Of a stretch of DNA of 64,000 bases, positions 25,561 through 36,770 are shown one piece after another; the first letter of the stretch is position 1, and each line of letters opens with the position of its first letter. The stretch is from NCBI GenBank assembly GCA_951640165.1, contig OX621255.1, positions 5,642,001 to 5,706,000 on the forward strand. The letters run 5' to 3'. The position numbers were made by a program, and so were the translations under genes. The notes under the pieces were generated by a model. That model was not told where the DNA came from, did no database searches, and saw nothing but the letters and a program-made list of their open reading frames with translations. This stretch comes from Pseudoips prasinana (taxonomy: Eukaryota > Arthropoda > Insecta > Lepidoptera > Nolidae).

Positions 25561-26533
25561 TCGTAAAAAAACGGGGGAATAATACAGTGATTTTTGATAA
25601 TACCTGTATCTAGAATGGTAGAACGGAAATAGAGATAGGATGAATCCAATATATAATATATGGATCAGTGCGTAGTGCCATATACGATATTACACGAGTT
25701 TAGGTTCAATATAGTGTGTGTATAAATTAGGACAGTCCCATAAACTAAGTGAATATCTTTTTGTATTAGTGTGACGGAAGGATAAAGGATATTACTGTAT
25801 AAAACGAGCTTTCTTATACCAAATTAATTTCAAAAGAAGATTTTTTTAATAGGGTACAATAATTGTAACTATGTTAAGAGTTATGGATGCCTCTCAGTTA
25901 CTTCTGACGGACCACCTTTGACCGATTGTAACTTTGGAGTGGCTACTTTTACAAACTAGTGGCTAAATTTACAATTGTTTGAGAACTTTTACTAAAGGCG
26001 GACGCATTCTACATCTCGAAATTCATATGTGATCCCTCAATGGGAACGCACGCCATTAAATAGCCGTTTATGTCTCATTATTTCGATCGTCGTGAGATTT
26101 GTTTTTCTCAATAATGAGACTATTAACTTATTGAAATATTTCTTTTCGCTTTTTTTGACCGTCGAACTTATTTTATAACTACGAGTATATGAAGTATAAT
26201 TATGAATTTGTATATTTTTTTATATAACCAACTAACGGCCGACGGTTCAACGATCTATTTGCTCTGCCCATTGCCACTTCAGCTAGATAATTATTAGGGC
26301 CATGTCGTTTACTTTGGTTCACCTCCTGATTTCGACAAAAACACCGAGCTTTTTGGGAGACTTTGAGCGTTCTAATGAGGCCCTTAAATAACGACAACGT
26401 CAACACAAATACATTTTAGTAATTTTCCAGCGGTTTTTAATCGTTTTTATTGTTGTATTGCATACATATTTTAAAGGAAAAGTCCTGCAAATATTCAAAT
26501 ATATAGTCACAGCATAGTAGTAGACACAACACT
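25561..26533. other. Upstream region of CYP-A, no gene seen
   Basis: This AT-rich stretch follows a SINE-E and precedes the CYP-A TATA box. It has no convincing ORF and matches none of the repeats recognised elsewhere in the window, so it may be genuine 5' flanking DNA with regulatory sites. I could not identify a specific enhancer or xenobiotic-response motif. Confidence 0.4.
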
Positions 26534-26569
26534 TATAAATACTCGATAACGTTTTACAATAATGTCAGT
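26534..26569 (+). promoter_or_regulatory. CYP-A core promoter (TATA box plus initiator)
   Basis: TATAAAT lies at 26534-26540 and an arthropod-type initiator TCAGT at 26565-26569. Taking the A at 26567 as +1 puts the TATA box at about -33, the expected spacing for a focused insect promoter. It implies a 5' UTR of about 35 nt and supports the ATG at 26602. The motifs are seen; the start site is inferred. Confidence 0.6.
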
Positions 26570-26601
26570 AGTAAATTGTGTTGTTGTTAATAAGAGGCAT
26601 C

Positions 26602-27973
26602 ATGTTCTTTATATTGCTCTTCGCTGTGCTTAGTATAATTGTTACTATTTTCTACATCTCTAAAAGAAAGAACCACTATTGGAAAGAAAAGGACATCCCA
26701 TATGCCAAACCCGTAGCGATCTTCGGTAATTATTATGGATATATAACACTGAGAGAGTACATCGGACATGTCGCTCAAAACATCTGCAAGAACTTCCCGG
26801 ATGCACCTTACATCGGCACCTTTTACGGAACCAAGCCTGCATTACTCGTCCAAGATCTTGACATGATCAAACTTATGTTAACAAAAGACTTTTATTTTTT
26901 CAATAGTCGCGAAGTCGCTGAATATACCACAAAGGAATCGTTAACACAAAACATGTTCTTCACTTACGGTGACAGATGGAAGGCACTACGTCAGAATTCG
27001 ACCGCTTTGTTCTCGTCAGGGAAAATGAAAAACATGTTCTTTTTAATTGAGAATTGCGCTAGAGTTTTCGAAACCCTATTGGATCAGGAAATAAAAGGAA
27101 GTGATGTGCTTGAAGTGAGAAAGCTCCTCTCTAAATACACGATAAATTGCATCGGCTCATGTGTGTTTGGCATTGACACTGAATGTATGGAGAAAAGTGA
27201 GAACAACCCTTTCATAAAAATGGGTCAATTAGTCATGGAAGTGTCATATATAAGAGGAATAAAATCCTTAACCCGAGCCATTTGGCCCAACATCTTCTAC
27301 GGTCTAGGCTTCCGTGTATTCCCAAAAAGAATTGATGACTTTTTTATTGAATTACTGACTAATATTTTCAGAGAGCGTCATTATAAACCTACAACAAGAA
27401 ACGACTTTGTAGACTTGCTATTGAAACTTAAACTGAACAATTATATAAGTGCAGACAGATTGTCTGACAAAAAAACTGAGGGAGGAAATAAAGTGGAGAT
27501 AGAAGTTGATGATCGTTTGCTGATAGGACAATGTGTGTTATTCTTCGCTGCAGGATTCGAAACCTCGTCTACAACTTTAAGTTTTACCTTGTACGAGTTG
27601 GCAAAGAATCCTGACGTTCAAGAGCGTGCTCTGGAAGAAGTGGATAAATACATGCGCCTGCACAACAATGAGCTGAAGTACGAATGTGTAGCAGACTCAC
27701 CGTATCTAGAGGCGTGTATTGACGAAGCTTTGCGCTTGTATCCCGTCTTCGGAGTCCTCACCCGGGAGGTGGTGGAAGACTACACGTTACCAACTGGTCT
27801 GAAGCTGGAGAAAGGTTTACGTATTCATATTCCAACATATCATCTTCACTATAACCCTGATTACTTTCCTGAACCAAAGGAATATCGTCCAGATAGGTTC
27901 TTTGGAGAAAATAAACGTAATATCAAACCATACAGCTATATACCCTTTGGTGAGGGTCCTCGAATTTGTATAG
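26602..27973 (+). CDS. Cytochrome P450 (CYP3 clan), gene CYP-A, exon 1
   Basis: Exon 1 encodes residues 1-457 of a 524-aa microsomal P450, a heme monooxygenase that takes electrons from NADPH-P450 reductase at the ER. A hydrophobic anchor fills residues 1-20, followed by a basic stop-transfer (KRK). Signature motifs are complete: helix C W126xxxR130, helix I AGFETS at 317-322, helix K E375xxR378, PDRF at 430-433, and the heme loop PFGEGPRICIG at 448-458 with thiolate C456. The start at 26602 aligns with the paralogue's start; an upstream in-frame ATG at 26578 would add eight residues ahead of the anchor. The exon ends in the first base of Gly458 at the donor GTAAGT (27974). By eye well over half the residues match CYP-B. 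Position 134-137 reads STAL where CYP-B has LTPL. The clan is secure from the motifs; the family (CYP6-, CYP332- or CYP337-like) cannot be settled by eye, so no symbol is given. Confidence 0.95.
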
Positions 27974-28094
27974 GTAAGTTGAACTTTAAATGACTTAAAT
28001 ATTATATACATACACAGGTTATTTTTTTTACAAAAGCCTCTGTTTGCTTTGGTATCGATCAAATTTCCCCTCCGATCTTCAATTACAATTTATT

Positions 28095-28450
28095 TGACGG
28101 GCCTGTTGGCGTGGTTGGCAAATGCTTGCTTTTAACGCCGGAGGTTATGAGTTTGATTCCCTCACAGTACAGATATTTATGTACAGACGCCAGTACATCC
28201 AGCAACCCCAATCTGTCTTTCTTTTATAGTTTTTCAACTTTATCACAAAAGCATTAGGTTCACTTTCAATTGGGGAAATTTGACAGTTTGTGGTAGCTTG
28301 ATGTGCATGAACAGGTCTGTACATTAACATGTGTATTTACAAAAGAAAAGTAGTATATCAGTTGTCTGGTTTCCATAGTACAAGCTCTGCTTAGTTCGGT
28401 ATCAGATGGCCGTGTGTAAACAATGTCCCAGGATATTATTACTATTATTA
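28095..28450 (+). mobile_element. SINE-B carrying a MITE M1, in the CYP-A intron
   Basis: The SINE head (GGCCTGTTGGCGTGGTTGG) is followed at about 28180-28304 by an M1 copy, and the SINE body then continues with ATTTACAAAAGAAAAGTAGT. Confidence 0.75.
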
Positions 28451-28527
28451 TTGTTACAATGTTGCAATTTAACGCCAGTTAACGAATTTTTAATTAGATT
28501 CAGATATCTTTCTAATGAATTGTATAA

Positions 28528-28612
28528 ATTTAAGCGCGGGTGGGAAACGAACCCACAAACCTTGGGTATTCTGCCCCATGCGCGGTAAATGCTCCGCCAC
28601 TGCACCGTGACT
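28528..28612 (-). mobile_element. tRNA-like SINE fragment, in the CYP-A intron
   Basis: The - strand reads CACGGTGCAGTGGCGGAGC and GGGTTCGTTTCCCACCC, tRNA-promoter-like but without a foldable cloverleaf. Confidence 0.5.
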
Positions 28613-28841
28613 CGAATTTATACAATCCATTCGATATTTCTTACTGACCTCTCTATTTAATTTACTAAGGCCCACTTGCACCAAAAGCTAGGCTAAATAA
28701 AGTACCTCGAGTTAAGTAACTTCGAGTTAATTCGTTAAAATTTTAACTCAACATTCTGTTGCGCCACCGAAAAATAACACCGAGTCAACTAACTCGGTGT
28801 TTTTCTATTTTATGTTGGTATCATTAAAGAGGTTTATTTCC

Positions 28842-29124
28842 GCAAACGATCAAATTGGAATGTCTTTGAAAAAACTTAACACATGAGACAGTCATATACA
28901 AAGTCTTGTAGTGACAAAAAGAGATGTATAAATATTTCACTCATTCATATTTGGTTGGATTACCAACCAAATATGAATATTTCACTCATTCATATTTGGT
29001 TGGATTACCAACCAAATATGAATGAGTGAAATATTTATACATCTCTTTTTGTCACTACAAGACTTTGTATATGACTGTCTCATGTGTTAAGTTTTTTCAA
29101 AGACATTCCAATTTGATCGTTTGC
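28842..29124. repeat. 283-bp near-perfect palindrome abutting the foldback element
   Basis: The sequence from GCAAACGATC at 28842 reads back as its complement ending at 29124. An internal ~45-bp segment (CATATTTGGTTGGATTACC) is duplicated at the centre. It touches the left end of the foldback element and may be a separate MITE or an inverted extension of that element. Confidence 0.8.
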
Positions 29125-32100
29125 TAACTTCCCGTAGCAGATCATTTTCAAAAAACTTCCAAAAAAATGAGAGTTCTCGATGCATACCAATGATTTCTGG
29201 AGTTCCTGATACTTTTTATGAATAGTTCTGGCCGATTTCCCTAAGAAAATAATTAAAACAAATGATAGACATGCCAATTTCCCGTAGCAGATCATTTCCA
29301 AAAATGTTACCTAATTTTTTAATTTTTTATCTGATTTCGATGAGTTCTAGAGTTCCTGATAATTTTTAACGATAGTTCTGACATATTTTCCTAGAAAAAA
29401 AAATAGCCTATCACTCGATATATGTAAACTTCCCGAAAAATTACAAGTAAAACAGGATAAGGCGACATGTTTAAGAAAGTCGATTGTAACTAAGAAGTAA
29501 CGACGCATGCTGATAAGTAATATTTATTTTCTAGTTAACAAAGGACCCAAGCACACATTCTGATACATTTAAGAAATAGTTCTGCAACTTTAATGACAAA
29601 AAAAATATTTGAAGATTTATTTGAAATTCAGAAAATCACGACTTCAAGAAAATTGCAATAAAACACAAAGTTCCACTATTAGTCTTTAGTATTTAAAGTT
29701 AAGACAAACTTTGGGCATACAGCGAGATAGTTGTGACAAAAAGTTCAGTTTACCTGGATCAAAAACGCATGTCAGAAAAAACAATCTATATCAGAAAAAG
29801 ACAGGTTTTTTTTAAAAAGAGGTCATAAATTAGGAACAATTAGCATGCTGATAAGTTAAATTTATTTTCTGGTTCACTAAGGACCCAAGCACACATTCTG
29901 ATACCTTTAAGAAATAGTTCTGCATCTTTTCTGACACAAAAAAATCAGAGTCAATGAAAATTCAGAAAGTGACGACTTCAAGAACATTGCAATAAAATAA
30001 AAATTTGACCGCATGCTGTCATCTTTTATGGTATTTAAAGTTAAGACGTAAGTTGTGAATACAGTTAGATACTTTAAAGAAATAGTTCTGTCAATATGGA
30101 GCAGAAAAGCATGTCAGAAAAAATATCATATCTGAAAAATACATGTTTTAGAAAAAGGGTCGCAAATTAGAAACAACGACGCATGCTGATAAGTTATATT
30201 TATTTTCTGGTTCACTAAGGACTCAAGCATACATTCTGATACCTTCAAGAAATAGTTCTGCATCTTTTCTGACACAAAAAAAAATCAAAATTTAATGAAA
30301 ATTCAGAAAGTGAGAACTTCAAGAACATTGCAATAAAATAAAAATTTGCCCGCATGCTGTCATCTTTTATGATAATTAAAGTTAAGACGTAAGTTGTGAA
30401 TACAGTTAGATACTTTAAAGAAATAGTTCTGTCAATATGGAGCAGAAAAGCATGTCAGAAAAAAATATCATATCTGAAAAATACATGTTTTAGAAAAAGG
30501 GTCGCAAATTAGGAACAACGACGCATGCTGATAAGTTATATTTATTTTCTGGTTCACTAAGGACCCAAGCACACATTCTGATACCTTTAAGAAATAGTTC
30601 TGCATCTTTTCTGACACAAAAAAATTAGAGTCAATAAAAATTCAGAAAGTGACGACTTCAAGAACATTGCAATAAAATAAAAATTTGACCGCATGCTGTC
30701 ATCTTTTATGGTATTTAAAGTTAAGACGTAAGTTGTGAATACAGTTAGATACTTTAAAGAAATAGTTCTGTCAATATGGAGCAGAAAAGCATGTCAGAAA
30801 AAAATATCATATCTGAAAAATACATGTTTTAGAAAAAGGGTCGCAAATTAGAAACAACGACGCATGCTGATAAGTTATATTTATTTTCTGGTTCACTAAG
30901 GACCCAAACACACATTCTGATACCTTCAAGAAATAGTTCTGCATCTTTTCTGACACAAAAAAAAATCAGAGTCAATGAAAATTCAGAAAGTGATGACTTC
31001 AAGAACATTGCAATAAAATAAAAATTTGACCGCATGCTGTCATCTTTTATGGTATTTAAAGTTAAGACGTAAGTTGTGAATACAGTTAGATACTTTAAAG
31101 AAATAGTTCTGTCAATATGGAGCAGAAAAGCATGTCAGAAAAAAATATCATATCTGAAAAATACATGTTTTAGAAAAAGGGTCGCATATTAGAAACAACG
31201 ACGCATGCTAATAAGGTATATTTATTTTCTGGTTCACTAAGGACCCAAGCACATATTTTGATACCTTTAAGAAATAGTTCTGCATCTTTTCTGACACAAA
31301 AAAAATCGAGATTTAATGAAAATTCAGAAAGTGACGACTTCAAGAACATTGCAATAAAATAAAAAATTGCACGCATGCTGTCATCTTTTATAGTACTTAA
31401 AGATGAGACGTACTTTGTGATTACAGATAAATACTTTAGAGAAATAGTTCTGTCAATATGGAGCAGAAAAGCATGTCAGAAAAAAATATCATATCTGAAA
31501 AATACATGTTTTAGAAAAAGGGTCGCAAATTAGAAACAACGACGCATGCTGATAAGTTATATTTATTGTCTGGTTCACTAAGGACCCAAACACACATTCT
31601 GATACCTTCAAGAAATAGTTCTGCATCTTTACTGACACAAAAAAAAATCATGAGTTAATGAAAATTCAGAAAGTGACGACTTCAAGAACATTGCAATAAA
31701 ATAAAAATTTGCCCGCATGCTGTGATCTTTTATGGTAATTAAAGTTAAGACGTAAGATGTATAAAAAAAAATTAATAAAAAAAGCAAATTAAAGGTGACA
31801 AAATAAGACATTAAATAAGAAAAATAGTTCTATTTTGTAAGCAAAATATAGATTTGATTTTTTATAGCATTCATCGCAATGCAAAGCGTTAATCAAATCT
31901 CAAAAATGGGAAATCATAAATTTAATCTTTCAGTGGGTCTTGAACCTCCACCATCTACCAATCCGGGGTAGGCGCTCTGCGTTAAGCTACGAAAGATACA
32001 CACTGGCAGATCAAATTTAGGATTCCCTTGCTAACAACCTTCCGGAGGACGTTAGTATTATTTACCGGCTTTGTTTACTGAATGTTCTTGCTAACACCCT

Positions 32101-33691
32101 TCCGGAGGACGTAAGTATTATCTACCGGCTTTGTTTACTGAATGTTCCTGAAGTCATGATTTTCTGAATTTCAATTAAATATTGAATTTTTTTGTGTCAG
32201 AAAAGATGCGGAACTATTTCTAAAAGGTATCAAAATATGTGCTTGGGTCCTTAGTGAACCAGAAAATAAATATAACTTATCAGCATGCGTCGTTGTTTCT
32301 AATTTGCGACCCTTTTTCTAAAACATGTATTTTTCAGATATGATATTTTTTTCTGACATGCTTTTCTGCTCCATATTGACAGAACTATTTCTTTAAAGTA
32401 TCTAACTGTATTCACAACTTACGTCTTAACTTTAAATACCATAAAAGATGACAGCATGCGGTCAAATTTTTATTTTATTGCAATGTTCTTGAAGTCATCA
32501 CTTTCTGAATTTTCATTGACTCTGATTTTTTTTGTGTCAGAAAAGATGCAGAACTATTTCTTAAAGGTATCAGAATGTGTGTTTGGGTCCTTAGTGAACC
32601 AGAAAATAAATATAACTTATCAGCATGCGTCGTTGTTTCTAATTTGCGACCCTTTTTCTAAAACATGTATTTTTCAGACTTGATATTTTTTTCTGACATG
32701 CTTTTCTGCTCCATATCGACAGAACTATTTCTTTAAAGTATCTAACTGTATTCACAACTTACGTCTTAACTTTAAATACCATAAAAGATGACAGCATGCG
32801 GTCAAATTTTTACTTTTTGCAATGTTCTTGAAGTCGTCACTTTCTGAATTTTCATTAACTCTTGATTTTTTTGTGTCAGTAAAGATGCAGAACTATTTCT
32901 CGAAGGTATCAGAATATGTGCTTGGGTCCTTAGTGAACCAGAAAATAAATATAACTTATCAGCATGCGTCGTTGTTTCTAATTTGCGACCCTTTTTCTAA
33001 AACATGTATTTTTCAGATATGATATTTTTTTCTGACATGCTTTTCTGCTCCATATGGACAGAACTATTTCTTTAAAGTATCTAACTGTATTCACAACTTA
33101 CGTCTTAACTTTAAATACCATAAAAGATGACAGCATGCGGGCAAATTTTTATTTTATTGCAATGTTATTGAAGTCGGCACTTTCTGAATTTTCATTAAAT
33201 TTTGATATTTTTTTGTGTCAGAAAATATGCAGAACTATTTCTTAAATGTGTCAGAATGTGTGCTTGGGTCCTTTGTTAACTAGAAAATAAATATTACTTA
33301 TCAGCATGCGTCGTTACTTCTTAGTTACAATCGACTTTCTTAAACATGTCGCCTTATCCTGTTTTACTTGTAATTTTTCGGGAAGTTTACATATATCGAG
33401 TGATAGGCTATTTTTTTTCTAAGAAAATATGTCAGAACTATCGTTAAAAATTATCAGGAATTCTAGAACTCATCGAAATCAGATAAAAAATTAAAAAAAT
33501 AGGTAACATTTTTGGAAATGATCTGCTACGGGAAATTGGCATGTCTATCACTTGTTTTAATTATTTTCTTAGGGAAATCGGCCAGAACTATTCATAAAAA
33601 GTATCAGGAACTCCAGAAATCATTGGTATGCATTGAGAACTCTCATTTTTTTGTAAGTTTTTTGAAAATGATCTGCTACGGGAAGTTAGCA
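29122..33691. mobile_element. 4.57-kb foldback-like element in the CYP-A intron
   Basis: The termini are inverted: TGCTAACTTCCCGTAGCAG at 29122 and its complement ending at 33691. Inward of ~400 bp of unique arm sequence, each arm becomes a tandem array of a ~340-bp unit. There are seven copies on the left (recurring near 29523, 29861, 30199, 30541, 30880, 31221, 31562) and four on the right (near 32261, 32601, 32941, 33282, opposite orientation). The middle (about 31765-32150) is unrelated. Inverted arms made of tandem direct repeats are the hallmark of Drosophila Foldback-type elements. No transposase is encoded; short ORFs recur only because the unit recurs. The host family is unknown to me. 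Confidence 0.8.
31765..32150. other. Centre of the foldback element: tRNA-like segment and direct repeat
   Basis: Between the arms there is an AT-rich stretch. A segment at about 31930-32005 follows; on the - strand it resembles tRNA promoter boxes (TAGCTTAACGCAGAGCG, then GGTTCAAGACC). Two direct copies of a ~58-bp sequence then start at about 32029 and 32087, each containing CCTTCCGGAGGACGT. It does not look like a complete tRNA gene. Confidence 0.55.
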
Positions 33692-33837
33692 GATCATTTT
33701 TTTGATTGACTTTTGCTGACTAAAAATGCCAGAACTATTTTTAAATAGTATCAGGAACTATAGAACTCACCTGCATGCGACGAGAACTCTTATTTATTTT
33801 TGATCTGCTGACAAATGATCTGCCAAGTTCATGGACA

Positions 33838-33895
33838 TGCTTTTGTCCAGCTGTGGACGTACTTTGGCTGACATAATGATGATGATGATAAATAA
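33838..33895 (+). mobile_element. LINE tail in the CYP-A intron
   Basis: CTTTTGTCCAGCTGTGGACG followed by (GAT)n-like ATGATGATGATG matches the end of the RPPTRWTDDLV-type LINE. Confidence 0.55.
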
Positions 33896-34036
33896 TGTAA
33901 AAGGTGTTATGCTAAATTCAAATTCAAATAATTTATTTACTGAATATGAGTATACATGAAAGTCAATTATTAGCTATTATTGTTCATTCTATTATCCCAC
34001 TGTACAACTGCTCACAGTTATAGTCTATGTATGTAT

Positions 34037-34762
34037 TAGGGATGTTGTGAATATTCGCATCTGCGTCCGCAAATGCGGAACTTCCGCATCAATTCAGACA
34101 TCCGCAATCACTTCCGCATCCGCAATAATCGATGCGGAGTTGCAAGCGGATGCGGATGTCGCACAAGTTGCTACAATAATGATATTGGGTGGGGCCGGTG
34201 ATCGGCGCGTGCTCGTTGACGAATAGGACCGAAGTTTCGTGTGATGAAAGTTTCGACGCGTTTGTTATTGTGTATCATTTGTTTACCGTAAATTAAACGT
34301 TTACGCATTGCGCTCCGTTTATCGTAAACAGCGAGCATTGTTGGTTAACGGAGATTTAGTTGATGAAATCCTCGAAAATGGTGGGGCGTCCAACGAGAAG
34401 AATTAAAACTATTATCACAAATAGCTCGCAGATTTTCGTCGACACCACCAGGCAGTGTTCCAAGTGAACAATTATTCAGTAGCGCGGGTTTGATTAACGA
34501 TTCTCTGCGTAACAGACTTGACCCTGATAAAGCGACAATATTGCTTTTATTGAATATCATTATCCAATTTTTTATTGCTGCTACTTACAAATATGAAAAA
34601 CCATTCTATTATTGTTGCTTTATTTCTGCACCTATATATTTTTTGTAAAAAAGCCATCCATATCCGCATCCGCATCTGCAGATGTGAACGCAAAAAAATC
34701 CGCATCCGCATTCGCATCCGCATCCGATGTGAAAAAATTAGCATCCGCAACATCCCTGACAT
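34037..34762 (+). mobile_element. hAT-type transposon remnant
   Basis: Imperfect terminal inverted repeats read GGGATGTTGTGAATATTCGC on the left and, as complement, GGGATGTTGCGGATGC on the right. On the + strand, 34379-34570 translates to a hAT C-terminal dimerisation segment: WWGVQREELKLLSQIARRF, then VPSEQLFSSAGLINDSLRNR. The rest of the transposase is absent, so this is an internally deleted, inactive copy. Confidence 0.7.
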
Positions 34763-34769
34763 GTATAAG

Positions 34770-34950
34770 AAGCTATGCCCCGTGGTTTCGCCCGCGTTAA
34801 ACTTTATGATTTATACCCTATGTGTTATTCCGATGTATAAGCTATATTATTGTAAGTTTCATTCAAATCCATTCAGTAGTTTTTACGTGAAAGAGTAACA
34901 AACATCCATCCATACTTACAAACTTTCGCGTTTATAATATTAGTAGCATT
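34770..34950 (-). mobile_element. Helitron-like fragment
   Basis: It begins (as complement) with the common 3' end CCCCGTGGTTTCGCCCGCG and runs into the conserved 'cattcagtagttttt' and 'tttataatattagtag' tail shared with similar short elements in the window. Confidence 0.55.
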
Positions 34951-34965
34951 TAGTACCTAAGTACT

Positions 34966-35030
34966 AAATATACATACATACATAGACTCACGCCTATTTC
35001 CCAGGGAGGTAGGCAGAAACATGTATGTGT
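34966..35030 (-). mobile_element. 3' stub of the RTE-like LINE, in the CYP-A intron
   Basis: A (CATA)n tail then GACTCACGCCTATTTCCCAG is the complement of the RTE 3' end. A weaker match also lies at 3363-3425. Confidence 0.6.
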
Positions 35031-35167
35031 GGCTGACGGCCAAAAAGAATATCACCACGGCATCTCTTCCCTGGGGGGCGTAGAGGTCAGTCCGATACCC
35101 CGTTTTATCAGAACAAAAAAATTACACGTGTAGACCGACTTAAATGGCTAATGGCCTCTTATCACTA

Positions 35168-35262
35168 CTTATATAGATAATTACACCCAGGTTCATGTCA
35201 AACAGACATGTTCATGCACAGAAATATCTGTCCTGGATGGGAATCGAACCCACGACCGGTAT
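35168..35262 (-). mobile_element. SINE-B head fragment
   Basis: The complement includes the B-box region GGTTCGATTCCCATCC and the following conserved tail. Another SINE-B head in + orientation starts at 35275. Confidence 0.65.
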
Positions 35263-35382
35263 AATGCGTAACAACATTGTACCGGTTCGCGTGGTTGGTG
35301 ATTCCTTGCCTTTCACGCCGCAGGTCGTGGGTTCGATTCCCACCCAGGACAGATGTTTGTGAGCATGAACATGTCTGTTTGT

Positions 35383-36306
35383 CCTGAGCCTGGGTGTAAT
35401 TATCTATAATATGTAACTTAATTAACGCACATCCTGAAAATAGTTTGTTCAGAATCGTTTACTGAACCGATTTATACCATTTTTAATACAGGAAATTTTT
35501 TTTTCACATTAATTAAAATTACGGAAGTTATTGTCTTATTAACCCTGTACAGTAAAAACAAATTGAAATGGACCGTAAGTAAAAGTAATAAAACTTTTAA
35601 AATCGCAGTTTTATTTGTATTCATTCAAATTCCATCATTCAATACAAAATAAAGAAAAATAAACTTTATTCCAAGAAACTAATTTAGTAAATAGCAATGC
35701 ATATACATGTTAAATAAAAAATTCAGTGTATGTGTTATGATTACAACATAATATTCTAATTGGGGTGTCTGAGGGTGTGCGTTGATTACGTTACATGTTG
35801 TATATAAGTATGTATTTACAAATGAAAAGTAGTATATCAGTTATCTGGTTTCCATAGTACAAGCACTGCTTAGTTTGGGATCAGAATTGTTGTAGGTATT
35901 TTTTACTTTTTTATTTGTATTTATTGATATAATTATTGTCATTGTGTTAACGAGCGCTAATCCCGCCGCCAAACTATTATGCAGTTTGGTGGGTTTATAT
36001 TTTATGTAACATGTTTTATATTTAATAAAATCTTATTCAATTAAAAAAAAAACAAATAATAATAATATCTACGGACAATGTTACACAGATCTTTCTAGCC
36101 CCAAACTAAGCAAAGCTTGTACTATGGGTACCAGGCGACGCTATACATACTTATATAGATAGATAAATACTTAAATACATAGAAAACATCCATGACTCAG
36201 AAACAAATATTCGTGCTCATCACACAAATATTTGCACTTACCGGGATTCGAACCCAGGACCACCAGCTTCGTAGGCAGGAGCACTACCAACTAGGCTACG
36301 GTGACC
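35383..36306. repeat. Composite repeat, copy 2, in the CYP-A intron
   Basis: Collinear with 16562-17498 through all internal junctions; the flanks differ. Confidence 0.85.
36073..36306 (-). mobile_element. SINE-A (tRNA-derived), in the CYP-A intron
   Basis: Near-identical to the copy at 17261-17498, with A-box TAGCCTAGTTGGTAGTG and B-box GGTTCGAATCCCG. Confidence 0.8.
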
Positions 36307-36567
36307 GTGTAAATAGATGGCCGTGTGGGAAGAATGTCCTAGGACATTATGATTTTTATATTTTTCTTTATTGTACTTATACCTTTCTTTTCAAAACACA
36401 ATCCATATTTAGGGAATAATATAAAATATGTGCGGAATAAGTACTGATCAGACTGAGACCTTCCTTTTTGAAACCGGTTAAAAATATCCCGCGCAGATAG
36501 CTCACTGTGCCACGGCTATGTTTCGATCTGAAGGACAGTATGCCCTAATAACTGTTTGTATTTCCAG

Positions 36568-36770
36568 GGATGAGATTCGCCAAGATGCAAATGATGGCAG
36601 GACTGATAACGCTGTTGAAAAAGTTCAGAGTGGAGTTAGCAGAAGGCATGGAGAGAGAAATCCAGTTCAGTCCCACAGCCATGGTGACGCAACCGATGGG
36701 TGGGATCCGACTCAAGTTTGTAAAGCGGGAAGGCTGGGAGCAAAGGGTGCTGAAGACTTCTTCACTTTAG
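36568..36770 (+). CDS. Cytochrome P450 CYP-A, exon 2 (C-terminus)
   Basis: The acceptor is a pyrimidine-rich tract ending TTTCCAG at 36567. Joining G (exon 1) to GG restores Gly458, and the frame continues MRFAKMQMMAGLITLLKKF, the helix L and C-terminal region typical of CYP3-clan enzymes, to a TAG stop at 36768-36770. The exon adds 66 residues, ending in the usual family segment GGIRLKFVKREGW. It lies 8.6 kb from exon 1 across a transposon-filled intron, so a gene finder could easily miss it and truncate the protein just after the heme cysteine. No AATAAA was seen in the first 300 nt after the stop; a long inverted repeat lies there instead. Confidence 0.93.

Larger units (their letters stand above)
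27974..36567 (+). other. CYP-A intron, 8,594 bp, transposon-filled
   Basis: The intron runs from GTAAGT at 27974 to CAG at 36567, phase 1. Almost all of it is repeat-derived. In order it holds a SINE-B carrying a MITE, a tRNA-like SINE fragment, a 283-bp palindrome, a 4.57-kb foldback element, a LINE tail, a hAT remnant, a Helitron end, LINE and SINE-B fragments, and a ~0.92-kb composite repeat. No alternative P450 exon was seen inside it. Confidence 0.85.

Noticed and set aside
26578..26601. Upstream in-frame ATG of CYP-A as the start
   Set aside because: It would put eight residues before the membrane anchor; the paralogue and the equal exon length favour 26602.
29500..31800. CRISPR-like or satellite array
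   Set aside because: Units are ~340 bp, contiguous and inverted in a second arm; this is a eukaryotic transposon structure.
30829..33245. Recurrent 60-75-aa ORFs beginning MRSNFYFIAMFLKSSLSEF on both strands
   Set aside because: They are the same open stretch in each ~340-bp unit of the foldback arms, with frames lost between copies. This is repetition and not a gene family.
34575..34898. 107-codon ORF rich in IRIRIR repeats
   Set aside because: It arises from the (ATCCGC)n terminal sequence of the hAT remnant.
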